NCBI RefSeq assembly: GCF_018691265.1
Contig: NW_024881295.1
Span: 17,531,904-17,595,903 of the forward strand
Direction: 5' to 3'
DNA: 64,000 nt
From: Tyto alba
Taxonomy: Eukaryota > Chordata > Aves > Strigiformes > Tytonidae
The notes under the pieces were generated by a model. The model did no database searches. It was not told the DNA's origin and saw only the letters and a program-made list of their open reading frames with translations. The translations under genes and the position numbers were made by a program. Shown here in pieces: positions 1 to 13,080 of the stretch; the stretch's first letter is position 1; the number at the start of each line of letters is the position of its first letter.

Positions 1-843
1 AAAATAATCTTCAGAGGATTTGGTTTTGGGTGGAGTAGCTATATTAAGTAACGTACAAGTAAACAGAGTATTTCTTTACTGTCCTACAGCATATCATTAT
101 TCTAGTAATAATGATTAAGGTTAAAGTATATGGCTGTATTGACTGAAACTGAGTCAGTCCTATTTGTACAAAGGAGCTGTATGTGTGAATCTTTCAGCTA
201 TAAATAGGACTTGTCACTGTGGATGCTACCTGCAGTGACAGTTTGCCAATTTTAAGGCTCACTTCTGATCTGAATCTGCTATTTAAGAGTTGTTGATGAC
301 GCCAGGATATTTACAATGTGTGCCAGTTTGGAAGCTATTCAAATAATGGATCTGTTACTTTCCTTCCCTTGCTTGAGTTGATACATTTTAAGAATTCACC
401 AATTGCTCTTAATCTCCAGAATAGCAACTGCTTTCTCTCAAATATAATTACAAGCAAGACTGACCTAGGATGAAAAATAATCAAGAGCCATCTAATAAAT
501 GATCAATCTTCTCAACTTTTAATAAAAAGCAATGTGAGAAGGGAGTTGTAATTATTACTTATTCTGCCTCCTTACCCTTGCTGATGATTTACTGTTTCCA
601 CTGGACATTTTTTGTTGTACTTTGACATAGTTGATACACTTAAGATTTTTTTTTTTTTTTTTAGTATGGTGAAAATCAAGTTGAGCCCCTTTTTGTTTAG
701 AATTTGTAATGGAATGTTGTTGAATAGGTTTCTTCATATTGTGTCAGGGTAATGGTGGAGGTAAGTACATCTCTCAAACCACAGCTTTGCAGTATATGGA
801 AATTTGCGTTTGAAAAAAATCTCTTTTTGCCCTTTCTATGAAG
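1..843 (+). other. KDM5A: KDM5A intron (3' part)
   Basis: This AT-rich stretch precedes the first recognised KDM5A exon and should be the end of the intron upstream of it. It ends in a pyrimidine-rich acceptor (ctctttttgccctttctatgaag) whose AG lies at 842-843. A 17-base T run sits at 646-662. I see no further exon, repeat family or RNA gene. Confidence 0.6.
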
Positions 844-1254
844 GATGACAGCATGGATGAGAAACCACTGAAAATGAGAGGGAGAGATTCTTCTGAGAGA
901 AAGCGGAAACGAAAGCTAGAGAGAGCAGAGCAGTTCTTTGGCGATATGAAGCAAAAATCTAAAGAGCTGAAAAAACTGGAAAAACCCAAGAAGAAGAAGC
1001 TAAAACTCACCATGGATAAGACAAAGGAGCTGAACAAGCTGGCAAAGAAACTGGCTAAGGAAGAGGAGCGGAAGAAGAAGCGAGAGAAGGCAGTTGTCAC
1101 AAAGGTGGAACTAGCAAAGGAGAGCACAGAGAAAAAAAGAGAGAAGAAGGTTCTAGATATTCCTTCCAAGTACGACTGGTCAGGAGCAGAGGAGTCAGAT
1201 GATGAGAACGCTGTGTGCGCTGCACAGAACTGCCAGAGGCCCTGCAAGGACAAA
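844..1254 (+). CDS. KDM5A: KDM5A penultimate coding exon
   Basis: The 411-bp exon encodes 137 residues from [11 protein letters not shown] to RPCKDK. The acceptor AG is at 842-843 and the donor is AAA|GTGAGT at 1255; both ends are phase 0. It holds the Lys-rich, probably nuclear-localising helix-forming region and the first zinc ligands of PHD3. An in-frame ATG at 838 lies upstream of the splice acceptor and is not used as a start. Confidence 0.95.
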
Positions 1255-3716
1255 GTGAGTTGTGTCATAGTTCTGTCATAGGCAATTCCATACAAAGTCA
1301 AAAACCCTAGTGCAATTTAATTATTAAGTTGAACAGTATGAGGAACGAAAGTGGTATGATTAGAAATAAGAGGGTTGAGTAGTACTTGGGTAGGTACACA
1401 GATATAGTAGATAAAATTATAGCACTTCCTTATTCTCTTAGGTACTTTAAAACAGGAGATGATGGAAAATCAGAATCACCTGGGAAAAAGTGCTCTGTCT
1501 TGGTTGGGAAGTTTAATCTCTTCAAACTGTAATTTTTTGCTGGCTACGTGCAACACATATTGGCTAATTCAAAGGATAAATTCTTTGACTCAGCTAGAAA
1601 TATTCCTGACTTCAGTGTGTTTCTGAGCTGAAGTAGGATGTGCAATGTTCCTAAATGAACTAAATTTTCTGTATTTCTTGCATACAGTCTGTAAACAGTG
1701 ATGCTGCAGTCTGAGGGATCTACAACTGCAGTGCTTCACTTTTCTTGTTGGAGATACCTAATCAGGTCTAAAATCACTGATTATCTTATTACAGAAGAAA
1801 CTTGATCTGCCTCTCTGTGGTATCGCCTGTCCTGGTTGTCAGCTTTTAACACAGCCTAATTGATGATCAAAAACTTTTTTGGTCAGAATGCTTTTTTTGT
1901 GCTTTTTAGAAAGAGGAAAAAAAACCCACTCCCAGTAACTGTGGAATAGACACTATACTGCACTAGCTTGCACAAGAGAGAATAGTGACAAGTACAAATA
2001 CAGAGAACTTATTTCTTGTTTTGCAGAATTGAAACATGGAACTCAAGTGTTCGTTTGAACACATAAAAAGACCAGCTAAAAGACCAGTTTTTAAGTCTTA
2101 AACTTAGACCAAGGTTAGAAATTACACTCAATCTATCAAAAGATTATACTCTTTGTACCACCATTCTTTTTATTTCACAGGTGATAATTAGCTTATAGTG
2201 GTACATTTTTACAGAAATTGAGATTGCAACAGGGAGGAGTTGAGTGCCTTCAAGTTCATATTATAAAGAAGGTTGTACTAAATTTGTCAAACTGCCTTAA
2301 ATGAAACTGAGTAAAATTCCTGATTGTATAATTGAAGCTTTTAATGGAATGATTGTCTTGCCGTAAGGTTGGATGTATTTTTGTACATTTGACCTGTGTG
2401 GCATTCACCTCTTGAATATGGCAGATACATGAATGTAAGTGAAGCAGCAGTTGTTAGTGTCTGTTACTGGTCACTTCAAAAAAATTGTTCAGGAGTAGTT
2501 TTCCTACAAACTGAAGCAAAATCTTCAGCTGATAATGTTTCTTGATTTTAGGTAGATTACCACTGCTGTTAATTTTTCTAATATATTTTCATTTTCACAT
2601 TCCCCTGTAAAGGTGAAAGCAGAACTACATCAATAACAAGTTTTATAGCTGTACCAGTACATGCCATTAAAATTAAGTGTCGGTGTTCCTCATCCTGCAG
2701 ATCTCAGTGTCAGCCCACTGACTCAAATTAACATGTGCTTTTACTTGGGGAACTACAGAAATCTAATAATCTGTCTTTTTTACTTCCTGAGTCTTAATTT
2801 ACTTTTTATGCCTTTTCCTAATTGTTCTGTAGCAAGTTCAGCTCCAAGTTTCTGAAACATTTTAGCTTAAATGCTCTGACACTTTGGAGTTACGGTTTGT
2901 GTGCATTTTTTTGGCATTTGGTGGCCAGCTGTATACCCAATATGTAGATGGTAGAAAAGTGTTAAAGCTGCTGATGTCATGTGGCTTTTTTTTTAGCCCA
3001 AAGCTGTAATCAAGTCCTTTTTGTTTTCTGTAATTTTGAAGTTGCAAAAGCTACCATTTGATAATGCAGTCTAAGGGGATATATGTAATTCAGGATGGGT
3101 ATTTGTAGAGACTCGCTTATGCTGAAGTAACTGTCACTGAGCCCTGCTCCTGTTCCAAATATGTTCTAGAATACCTGTCTTTCATCTGAGGAGAGCTGAG
3201 TGTCATCTTCCTCAATAGTAGCAATGTGTGCTTGTATTGTTGTGGTCTAAGGGTGCAAGAGAGGCAAGGTTTGTTGGAAGAGTGTTTATTTTTTTTATTA
3301 AACTGAATCAGCTTGTTTAAACAAGCTCTGTAGAAGCTTAATTTGGAGGAGCATTAATAATGTAGTAGTGTTAATTGTGCCCAAAAGCTTTTGTGTTCTA
3401 GGTGTATCAGATGGGTTTAATAGAAGGTATTTTCTGCAGGAAAACTTTGCCTGTCTGTCTTCCCTTGTAACATGCTATGTCTCGCTGATCTGATCTCTTG
3501 CAGGTAGACTGGGTTCAGTGTGACGGTGGCTGCGATGAGTGGTTTCATCAAATTTGTGTTGGTGTCTCTCCAGAAATGGCTGAGAATGAGGATTACATCT
3601 GTATAAACTGTGCAAAGAAGCCAATGCAGGGACCAAGTAGCCCTGCTCATGCACCACCTCCTCCTTTCTTATTGAGCTACAAACTACCAATGGAAGATCT
3701 TAAGGAGACGAGTTAG
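844..3716 (+). CDS. KDM5A: KDM5A, 3' end of coding region (partial; two exons 844-1254 and 3504-3716)
   Basis: KDM5A (JARID1A/RBP2) is a nuclear Fe(II)/2-oxoglutarate-dependent histone H3K4me3/me2 demethylase. Only its C-terminus is in the window. Exons 844-1254 and 3504-3716 join in phase 0 and encode 207 residues plus a TAG stop. First comes a very basic Lys/Arg/Glu-rich segment (about residues 10-110 of this part). The conserved [14 protein letters not shown] stretch and the third PHD finger (PHD3) follow. The intron splits PHD3: the NCQRPC cysteines are in the first exon, and the [10 protein letters not shown] and CINC ligands plus the reader Trp of VDWVQCD are in the second. The protein ends in [13 protein letters not shown] as in mammals. 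PHD3 is the H3K4me3 reader that is retained in NUP98-KDM5A leukaemic fusions. The rest of the gene lies left of the window. The near-identity leaves no realistic alternative; the paralogue KDM5B is less similar. Confidence 0.96.
1255..3503 (+). other. KDM5A: KDM5A last intron
   Basis: This GT-AG intron (GTGAGT ... ctgatctcttgcag) is AT-rich and splits the PHD3 finger. I recognise no repeat family, exon or RNA gene in it. Confidence 0.9.
3504..3716 (+). CDS. KDM5A: KDM5A terminal coding exon (PHD3 and C-terminus)
   Basis: This exon encodes 70 residues from [15 protein letters not shown] to LKETS and then a TAG stop at 3714-3716. The acceptor is ctcttgcag with AG at 3502-3503. PHD zinc ligands seen are C, C, H ([10 protein letters not shown]) and CINC. 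A proline-rich linker ([12 protein letters not shown]) precedes the invariant last 13 residues. Compared with my recollection of human KDM5A, the linker after CAKK differs and carries two extra residues (PM). Confidence 0.96.
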   Translation, partial: VDWVQCDGGCDEWFHQICVGVSPEMAENEDYICINCAKKPMQGPSSPAHAPPPPFLLSYKLPMEDLKETS

Positions 3717-4532
3717 CAACTACTCGATGCCTGGAGCTTGTTGAGAAATGGACCACTGAAACCCTACAGAGAGAGAGGGCTTGAAGCTAACGTAGCCACT
3801 GAGCTTCACTTCCAAGGATGTACAGACCTGCAGCAGAGTTGGTCCCTTCCTTACAGCTGGCTTCCTTCATACAGTGGGGACGTCAAGGCACAGTGGTACC
3901 AACTCATCTATGCAGACATCGCCTGATTAGGAGCTCCAGCCAGTGCTTTTTGACTTGAGTGTTTCCATCTTTGAGTGTGGCTGTTGCTCTTAGAGACTGA
4001 GCAAACCCGAGGCTGTTAGATTAGACACTTCAGGGTGTTAGAAGTACATGCTGGCAGTGGAGCTGGCCTGGAATTGGTGGGCATAGGCTGGAGCTTTTAG
4101 GCCTACCAGGTTACCCTGAGAAGGTGACTTTGGAAGTTGTCTTTTGTCTCCCCACGCCAACCCAGTGAGTAGGGCAATGTCTTGGGAGAGTTAAGTTGCC
4201 TCCATATCCAGTCAGCTAACACTACACTATAAGGATGGGAGCAAGTGGATTAATTTCTTCTAATTTCTCTTTTGTAGCTAAAGGGCAGAGGAACTCATGA
4301 TCTCAGAAATCAGCAAAGGTTCTGTTTACCAAAAAAGAAACCCAACTCTACTCCACTAGGCAAAGCTTTTTCCTTAGTGGGGAACAGCTGATCTTCCTGT
4401 CGTGAGGAGGGCCAGAAAACATTGATGAAGATGTCTAGCTAGACCAGAGCATGGGAAGTGCAGAGTGCTTCCCTTTCCACAGGGGTGCCCTCTCCTGTTC
4501 TAGTCTTTGCTTAGAATTCTGCACTCCTGCAC

Positions 4533-4538
4533 ATTAAA
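4533..4538 (+). terminator. Candidate proximal poly(A) signal ATTAAA, KDM5A
   Basis: ATTAAA lies about 0.8 kb after the KDM5A stop codon, followed by GTTGTCTCACGC. It would give a short-UTR isoform. This is motif evidence only. Confidence 0.3.
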
Positions 4539-6558
4539 GTTGTCTCACGCAGGATGGAGCTGGCAAGGAGGTACAGCACCCAGGGCACCAGCTTCTGTGA
4601 TCTGTACCCAGGGATGGGAAGGAAAGAAGACAGCCCACTTACCTCAGAGGTTACACTGACATGTGCTTCTGTGAAAAGTTTCACTCACAACTATTTCCAG
4701 TATCACCAGGCTACGGGCATGGCCTCAAGCGATACCAGCAAGCAGTCTGCAGATACTGTTGGCAGCGCAAATCCCCTTCCCTGCTGGCTTTGCTGGATGT
4801 GTACCAGTGTACAATCAGCAACAGTTCTTGTTTGAAGTAGCCCCTGGCTTTGCCAGAGGACCAGAGGGCTTGGGGTCATCCTGGGCGACAGTTGTTTTAG
4901 TAAATCCATTTTTAAAGAAGGACTTGTTTTTACTTTTTTTCTAAATGTCTCAGACTACTGACTTGTTCTATAAATAGATTATTTTTCTTTGATTTTTTTA
5001 TACTTACCACTGTTAACCAGCAGCACAGACAGAGGTTCACAAAGCAAAAACCTGCCCGTGGGCTTGGGTTTTTTTACTCCATTCCTTCCTTGTAGTACAA
5101 GGAATTAGCAGTTACCTTCCCCATTCTAGCTTGACCAGCTGCCTGTGTTTAAATAGGTAAATACATTTCATGTGCTACCTTTGTGTTTGGGTTTGTTCCT
5201 ATTAGTGGGGCATCTGGGCCTTAATGACTCCAGTGGATGCTGGCTTTGTGTATGTGAATGTCTGAAGCCAGCCACTGGGCTGTCTTGTCCCCCTCTCCAC
5301 TCGCTCCCTATTGTGTTTCCATTCTTCTGCAGTTCTAGGAGTGTTGTAAGTAGTGTCCAGTCTTACTAGGAGCTGGATTGGGATTTAAAGAAATATTGAC
5401 AAAAACAAAAGTGTTCTGTCTTGACTGTTCTGTGTCCCTTCTCTTGTTCTCTGATATTTGGAAGTTTATTTATCTGGCAGAATTATCCATCCAAAAAAGA
5501 AAAAATTCAGCTCAGGTAGAAGAACTTTATCGGTTTGTTTTATTTGTGCCTCCTACCTGGGAAAAGGAAGATGTGCACAAGAAAAACAACTAAGATGGAG
5601 GGCAGAAGATACAGGGTCTTGGGAGCTTTGAGTGCAGATCAGGCACAGACTTTTAATTCCTGCTCCTTAAAGACTGATATGGTGGTAAAAGCAAGCTGTG
5701 GTTAAGCATGTGGCTGAACGGGCACCCTGGCAAACTTAAGAGTATTATTTGTTTACTTATTTATGAAGGAGTCTACGCTATAGTTAGACATACCCTCTTT
5801 TTGCCTCCAGTTACATTTTTTCTTAATGTATGCTTAGTTTTGGTAAACTGGTTTAAACAGATGTTACTTTCCTTCAAGCTTTAACTGATGGTACTACATA
5901 AATGTTTCCCTATATGGAGTGGATAGACTATCTGTCACAGATGTTTTAATCGTTCCAGAAGTAGACTAGTACAAGATTTCTTAAAGAATCCCAGTGTTCT
6001 GTATTCTTTCCTGACTCCTAGAATCCGTGACACAACAGGGAAAATATGGTTAGTGTGTCCAGCTAGCCACTGAGCATATCCTTTTAACCATTCCTGCATT
6101 CTCTGTCGCGATAAAGTCATTGTTGTATGTAATTACCATCAACTGGAAAAGAGATCTTTTAGTAAATCTGCATTGAATGTTCCTGTTTCTCTGAGTAGAA
6201 AGTGTGGTGGAAAATGTTAACAGCAGCACTAGTTACAACAAGAAGGAAACAAACAGCTATATGATGCAATGGTCAATCATTCTGCTTGTAACAAGCATTG
6301 AAAAGAGTAAAACAAATGAATGTGCAAATGTGCAAAAGGTCACATTTTTAGTAGCTGTTTTTCATATTATCACATGGAGAGGCTCTTTATTACACTGTTG
6401 CGAGGAGGTTGCCACACTTCTAGTTATGGATGTCTCATCTGCTTTTGGGTAAGGTGTTCATAAACTGAAGATCATTATTAGCTTTACATCTTACTGTTTA
6501 AGCTTATTTTTAAGGAGTGGAATTCCTATCAACGGATTGCTGATAGTATGAACTTATG

Positions 6559-6564
6559 AATAAA
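6559..6564 (+). terminator. Candidate distal poly(A) signal AATAAA, KDM5A
   Basis: This is a canonical AATAAA about 2.85 kb after the stop codon. The next 40 bases are T- and G-rich (tgttaacttttgg ... gtagatatgtagttagtgg), as expected of a downstream element. Confidence 0.4.
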
Positions 6565-6600
6565 TGTTAACTTTTGGAAAAATCTGTAGATATGTAGTTA

Positions 6601-7261
6601 GTGGTTAAAAAACCTAAAGCTACAGCTGTGCTCTTGTCTCCAGATCTTAGGGTTTTGAATTTTTATGGAAACTTATGCAAAGCAGCAAGCCAAAGGTCTG
6701 CTACGGCTGTAGGAAAAAAATCTCTCATGCTTTGTGGACAAAATCTCTGTACACACAAAATCTTAGCTTATGTCTATCTAGAAAGGTACATGTTTTAATG
6801 CTATACCTACAAAGGATACTAGCCACTGTTCATGTTACTTCTCTTCATGTATCTGACACAAAAAGTCAAAGAAATGACCTGGGTTGTTGCAAGGAACTAA
6901 AAATGGCCAGAACTTGAGTTGTATATTTTATCCAAATCGTGTGGTTTCAAGCTTTGGTTCTTAAAAAAAAAAAAAAAAAAGAGCCTGGAATTGGGCAGCT
7001 TCACTTGCATAGAGATAAAGATCACTCCTGAACTTCAGTACCGTTACTTTTAGGATTTATGCTTTTGACAGATCATTTGTAGCTGAATGCTTGTGTAGCC
7101 TGGACTATTTGATAACGAGGACTTAAGGTAAAACTGATGATATTATGGTAATTATCTTGAGGGATTGGAATATAGTCACACAGCATAAGATAACAAACGG
7201 ATGTCTGTGTATGTCATTAGCTACACTGCAGCTTACATTGACGTTTTGGGTTTTTTTTTAA
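6601..7261. other. Intergenic or extended 3'UTR, no feature recognised
   Basis: This AT-rich sequence contains an 18-base A run near 6963-6980 and a short T run at 7252-7259 that abuts the CR1 element. Nothing coding was seen. Confidence 0.5.
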
Positions 7262-8490
7262 GATCATAGAGTAACTTAGGTTGGAGGGACTTCTGGAGGT
7301 CATCTGGGTCAACCTCCTGACCAAAATAGGGCAGACTTCGAAAGCAGGTCAAGTTTTTCAGGGCTGTGCCCAATCAAGTTGTGAGTATTTCCACGATGGG
7401 CATCTGACAACCACTCTGGTTTCCTGTTCTGGTTTTGTAGCATCTTCAGTGCAAACTTCTGTCTAATGTACAGTCAAAGACTCACTTGTGGTAGTTTGCC
7501 TGTTACCTCTCGAGGAGTCTGGCTCCATGTTTTCTCTAACCATCCGAGAGGTAGTTGAAGACTGCAGGTCCTGCAGCTTTAATTTCCAAGCTGAACAAAC
7601 CCAGCTCAGCCTCCCTTGAGCCATGTCATGAGCTGCAGCCTCCTAACAATCTTGGTGGTCCTCAGATGGACTCATTGCATGTTTGTCAATGTCTGGTTTT
7701 GTACTGAGAAGCCCCAAACTGGCTATGTTACTCCAAATGAAGCTTACCAGTGTTAATTAAATACAGGGGGAAAGTAACTTCCTTTAACCTGCTGGCCATC
7801 CTTTTTCTATGCAGCCTGGTACAGGATTGGCCTTTCTAGCCTCAAGGGGGCACACTGCTGACCCCTATTTATTGTGTCCACTGTGAGCCCCAGGTCCCTT
7901 GGTTTATTATTTCTCAGGTGCAGGACTGATGAGTTTGACTTGCCATCAGCACGTCATTCCAGCTAGTCAAGATCCAACTGAATGGTAGCTTTCTCCTCCC
8001 ATCTTCTGGGTTGTCCTGCTCCTGTCCTCCACCAACATTCAGTTCAGTGTCATCTGCAAAATTAAGTGTGTTCTATCCCACCACCCAGCTGGGTAAGACA
8101 TAAAACAGTAGTCTCCAGTACCACCCCATGTGCAGCTGGCCACCTCCTAGATTTCAAATTGTTGACTACTAAAATCTGAGCACAGCAGTCCACGCTGTTT
8201 TCCACCCCCATTGAAGGTTGTCCATCTCTTCTCTGTTTTTGCTGTAAGTCTAAACATCTACTGCTCTACCCCTGTCCACAGGGCTCGTCACAGAAGGCAA
8301 TCAGATTGGGCTGAGATTATAGTGGTGACCGTTCCCAGTCACCTTATGCCTCATGGATCTGGATGTGGCTTTGAGGAGGATTTGTTCTGTAGTTTTTCCA
8401 GGGATCGGGGTGAGGCTAGCTGTCCTGTAGTTCCCTGTAGCCTCCTTGTTTCCTCCTCTTTGTTGAATGGGCATGGCATGTGGAAGCATT
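7262..8490 (-). mobile_element. CR1 LINE, 3' part, antisense, diverged
   Basis: Read on the + strand, the left end (atcatagagtaacttagg then ttggagggacttctgg, aggtcatctgggtcaacc) is the reverse complement of the conserved avian CR1 3'UTR and its tail. Further right come CR1 reverse-transcriptase 3' landmarks in the expected order: 'cttggtggtcctcagatgg', 'ccccaaactggctatgttactcc', 'cctgctggccatcc', 'gggggcacactgctg', 'gtcacagaaggcaatcag' and 'gaggctagctgtcctgtagtt'. The element is therefore a 5'-truncated copy of about 1.2 kb on the - strand. Many substitutions and small indels indicate an old insertion, and no ORF survives. The right border is approximate. Confidence 0.88.
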
Positions 8491-11400
8491 CCTCACAATC
8501 CATCAAGAAAGTGATCTTCCATACAGACATTTTCGTAGGCTCTGTTCATCACTGTGGCGTATAAGACTTGAAGTAAAAAACCAACCTATTTGAATTGCTG
8601 TTTGTAAGACACATGGAAAACTAAAAATGGCAGAACCAAGGTTCTTCAAGCACTGCTCATATCTAAACTGTATGTGGGCTAGTGAGCAGTTATCCCAGTC
8701 GCATACACTTAGATATAAGTCCAAGCTGGTCTGGTTGAAGTCAGTGTTACTGATGTGTGGTCCTTTTGTACACAGTTCTTCACACTGGAAGAAAGGCATA
8801 ATACAACTGAGCATGAACAGGGACATCTGATCTAGGAGAAATGAAAGTCTATAGCCTTGTTCATGCAACAGTAGGCTGTTTACTAGGTGGCTGTCCAAGG
8901 ATAGCCATCACCTTTATTTTGTGGTGTTCTAATGAGTTACTTGCATAAGTGCAACACAGAGTTACAGCAAAGTAAAGCAAAAAGTACTGAGAGACTCAGT
9001 TGCTCATCAGACATGCCTTGCTGTCGTTCTAGGTACATGTTCCATACCTTTAAAAATAATGACTGATGGAGTAGAACCACTGTATACTAGTAGTCGTATG
9101 TTAGAAATGAAAGATTTTTAAAAGGGTGGGAAAAGTTTATTGAAATCATTCCTGAAATCGCTGTTAATGCCCTTGTAAGAAGTTGAGAACTGTCGTCTGC
9201 TAAAAGCAAGATTTGAGGCTTCCTTGAGTTAGATGGAAATGAAAAGCAGGGGAACTCCTTCAAATCCTCTCCAGCTGTGGTCACTAAGAATGTGTTTGGT
9301 CAGCCAGCCTGAACCAAACAGGAACTCTGCTTGGAGCACTCCAGGCAGCGGGGAGATGCAATAAATCCAGCCCTTATCGAAATTCTAGCCGTGCTGGCTT
9401 TGGGAGGGTGATAAATGCGTAGGACTGCTGGAAACTGCACAGCAAGACATTGAGAGCATTGAGCCTTATGTAATGAGATGGCTCGGTACAAATGAATGTT
9501 AAGTTGCAAGGTAAAGGCAATCAAAGTAAGGATTTATTGAAAACCAGAAATATTTGTTAAGGAGACATGCTGTGTGTGCCTTTGAAACAAAAACCCAGCT
9601 GCAGTCAATAGTTTTAATCCTAGATGGGGCGTTGTGTCTCAACTGGAGGCTTTTGAGAGGCCAGTTTTTGGCAGTCGGCGTCTCACCTCACACACACAGC
9701 ACCACCACCACCCTCCCCCTCCCCAAAAAGAAAAGTCATTTAAAGCCAAGTATCAGAGGGAACTGCTGTGGGTATTAATATCTGAAGGGAGCAGCCGTGG
9801 CTGAACATGCAGGTCCTGAGGTGGTTGATGTCACTGGCCAGGCCTGGCACCTGCTTTTAATGGATGGGTGATGTGCCAGCAGATCCAGCTGCTGCAGCGT
9901 GTCCGGGTTGATGCTGTCTGTGCTCAGTCGTGCTCGAGTCACCCACCAGGCAATGGGCACACTGTGTTGCTCCCCGGAGAAGTAAGGTATTTGCTACTGC
10001 TGTTCTATAATAGCAGTGGAGCCTACACAAATCCAAATTATGAAATTGAGAAATAGCTCAGATTTTAGTGGGATGTGAGATGAGCAGCACATTCTGTTTA
10101 CTTCTGTCAGCTAGTGGTTTAACTTTTCCCTTTATACAGCTGAAAAGTTAGTTAGATGGGTCTTGTATGTGCCCCTGCAATGGTATCAGAGCGAAATACT
10201 GTAAAGATCAAAATTGAGATATCATCAGTGAATTGATGGTGTTGGATCCCATTATATCCTTGTCAGCTTTCCTGATAGTCTTTTAGGAGGGGAGGCAGGA
10301 GCTAAATGCCTTAGCTTTGCCTAGAAGCATTCTTGGAAGAGAAAATTGCATGGCACCAGTGTGTGAGAACACCTGGTAAAGAAGTAGTGGAATTGTCTGG
10401 TAGCAACCCTGCCTCTTGCTGATGGGCCCCCAGGTGAGTGCATGCTACTTCTGTTCTTCACCTGTTGCTTGAAGGTGGTGATCTACTGGTGCAGCTGCAA
10501 ACTGTTATCCAGGTTTGTATCCATACTGGTAAGGCTTAAACACAGCTGGGTTGTTTGTTTTTCCAGGTGTTGCCTCTTGCCATGGCCTTTTCTATAGTTT
10601 GTAACCGAGGTTGGCAAATCATCAGTCCTGGTTACTGTTTTTCACGATTACTGTTGTATGAAAGGAGACAGGAGTAGCCTGGCAGAGGGAAACCAGTGTT
10701 TGCCCTGAGGGGTGGACAGACTTCCCTGGTAATCCACGTGTGTCTGGAGTGCCTATCAAATGGGAAGGAGGAAAGAAGCTGATGTATTCTGGCACCGATG
10801 CCCTAATCCCTGGACTATCACTCACTGCGTCTGCAGGGAATGTAGGTGCAGGAAAAATTGGATTATAAGTGTTCTTCAAAGAATTAAGGAGTTTAGGAGT
10901 GTGCTTTCCACAATGTTTATGGTGCTTTAATGGCATTTTGTATTTCCAGTATTTTTGCAGGCTGCATTTGTTAGAAGGGAATGGATGACAGGTTATGAAT
11001 CAGATACTAAAGCTTCAATGTAGCTCTCTGAAAGGATCCCGCCATGTACCTGAATGTGCACGTGTGCACAGGGAATTGAAGGCTGGAACACTGATTTCCC
11101 CTGGCTTCCAGTAGGAATACGCTTGGAACAATCACACCCCAGGGTTTAGAGATCTTGGAAAAATAGAGAATACACAAAATTGAGCAAATAACAAATAATG
11201 GAAGACAGTACACAGCAACAGAATAGCTATCCACAACTTAAAGGTTGTTTTTTGGTTTTTTTTTCCTTTTTTTTTTTCTTGCTGAGTAAGGCAATTCTAG
11301 GAAGCTGATGGGTCAGATTCCTGTTTGGAGCAGAAGACAGCCACTTTTTTTTTTTTAACTCCTGTTTACAGTGTGTGCAGTGTGCTGCTGCACAAGCAAC

Positions 11401-13080
11401 ACCTGATACTTCTGCAAAAAGACACTTGCTTTGCTTTGTTCTAAGAAAACAGCTGTTCTAAGTCCTTGTTTCTCAGCTGTGGTGATTTCAAACACAACTG
11501 TGTGGTTGCTTCATTCGCTTTTCCCTTGGGCCTTTCCATTACACCTCAGGATATCTCAGCTCCGAGGGAAGTGAGACCAAAGGAAGTCAGGGCAAATTCC
11601 CCCTGCAGACTCTTCTTGCTCCTCCCAGGCTGTTTTCCCTTCCTGGCAGGGGAGGTCTCGCCTCCCACCTTTTTAGGTCTGTCTGTCTAATTTCAGACGA
11701 GCTATGAGACTGCAGACTGAGTCTTTGGAGCTTTTCCTACCTTGCATTTCCTTACCCCATTACAGAGAAGCATGGAGCTGCTGTTCCTCACCCCCAAGCT
11801 GGAGCATCCATGCAGGTTGCCTGGTTTTATCTCTCCAGTAAGTTGCTCCCTCCTGAAGTCCGTGTCTTTCCTCCTCGGTGAGCCGAGTGTGATGTCCATT
11901 ACCAACATCAGGACCAGATTTGGACCGCAATAAAAAAAAAGGAGGGTGCTCTGGTTTGCTCTCGTGTAAATCCCCAGCTTCTGTGCTAGCAGTACGATGT
12001 ATGCTGGTACTGCTGTGCAGTTCAGGCATTGCTGTAGGAAGCTTGTAGGCTAAATAATATCAAAGACTGGTCTCGTTTCCCCTCTAGATCCGAGTTCTGG
12101 TGAATACCAAGGCTAAATTGGCTCTGTATTTTTAATTATTTCCCCTATCTGGACACATCACCATGGATGCTTGCATATTTTTTTTTTTTTTCCCTCCGAT
12201 TGCCATGAAAACTTATCTGGGTTGTGACCAGCTTAATGAAACCACATTTCCAGTACTTGTCACATGGCTGGCAAGCAGTACCTGACCCTCTGCCGTACCT
12301 TGCAGTGGCCAGGAATGAAGTGTCTTCTATCAAAAAGAGCAATGATGCTCTGAGTCTTTCTGGCTGAAGGAAAATGATTAATTAATGTTCATAATGGAAA
12401 AACCTTGTGTTTGTGTCTATTTCTTCCTCTGACCTCTTGGTCAGCTCAGCCACCGTATGTTTTGTTTCCGGTGGGCATCAGTATTTGAATTCATGATGGC
12501 GAGAGGGTAACACGGCTTGGAATTTTGGTATTCAGAAGTGATAGAATGAAACACGTGAGCAGCAGCACCCCTTTTGTTCCCTCTGGAGAAGGGTGCCCTC
12601 ACGCAATGCCAAGCTACCCGCTCCATGGAGCACGTGGCTTTGCTAATATCTCGGTGCCTAGTGCCTGGGCACCAAGCCCGGCTCCACTGCTGTTCCTCTT
12701 GTTGGCTGAGGAAGGGGTTTAGTTTTCTTCAGACATCAGCTGGATCTAATTTGAGGCTTAGCTTTTTCATCTCTGGCACTCATCAATAGAAAAATAAGAT
12801 TGCCTTAAGTTATCAAAACTCACAAATGACTCTTTACCTATATTTTTGAGGAAAAAAAATGTCAAAGCTTGAAAGAAAGAGACTCGGTGCCATGGTATGT
12901 TGCAACTGGCCACCAGAACAGGAATGACTTGTAGGCAGGAGATGGGCCTCAGAGTGAAGCTTGCTTCAGGCAGAATCCAATCTGTCTGGGAAGACGTCTA
13001 AAGGCTCTAGGTCTTGCTCATGTTATGCCTCAAATCCCCATCCCACACCGAACCAGTTCAGTAGATGAGTGGTAGGGAGC
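8491..13080. other. Intergenic, no gene recognised
   Basis: This is unique-looking sequence of mixed composition between KDM5A and SLC6A13. Minor items are a CA/ACC-rich patch near 9690-9725, T-rich runs near 11250-11280 and 11346-11357, and an A run near 11931-11940. Short ORFs here show no recognisable family. I could not find a conserved exon. Confidence 0.5.

Larger units (their letters stand above)
3717..6600 (+). other. KDM5A: KDM5A 3'UTR (approximate extent)
   Basis: Noncoding sequence follows the stop codon, with no open reading frame or repeat that I recognise. KDM5A 3'UTRs are several kilobases long in mammals, so a long UTR is expected. Candidate cleavage signals are ATTAAA at 4533-4538 and AATAAA at 6559-6564, the latter followed by a short T/G-rich stretch. 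The true end cannot be fixed from sequence alone; it could lie earlier, or later towards the CR1 element. Confidence 0.55.

Noticed and set aside
774..1301. 175-codon Ser/Phe-rich ORF on the - strand
   Set aside because: Antisense shadow of the Lys-rich KDM5A exon (AAG/GAA read backwards as Phe/Ser/Leu).
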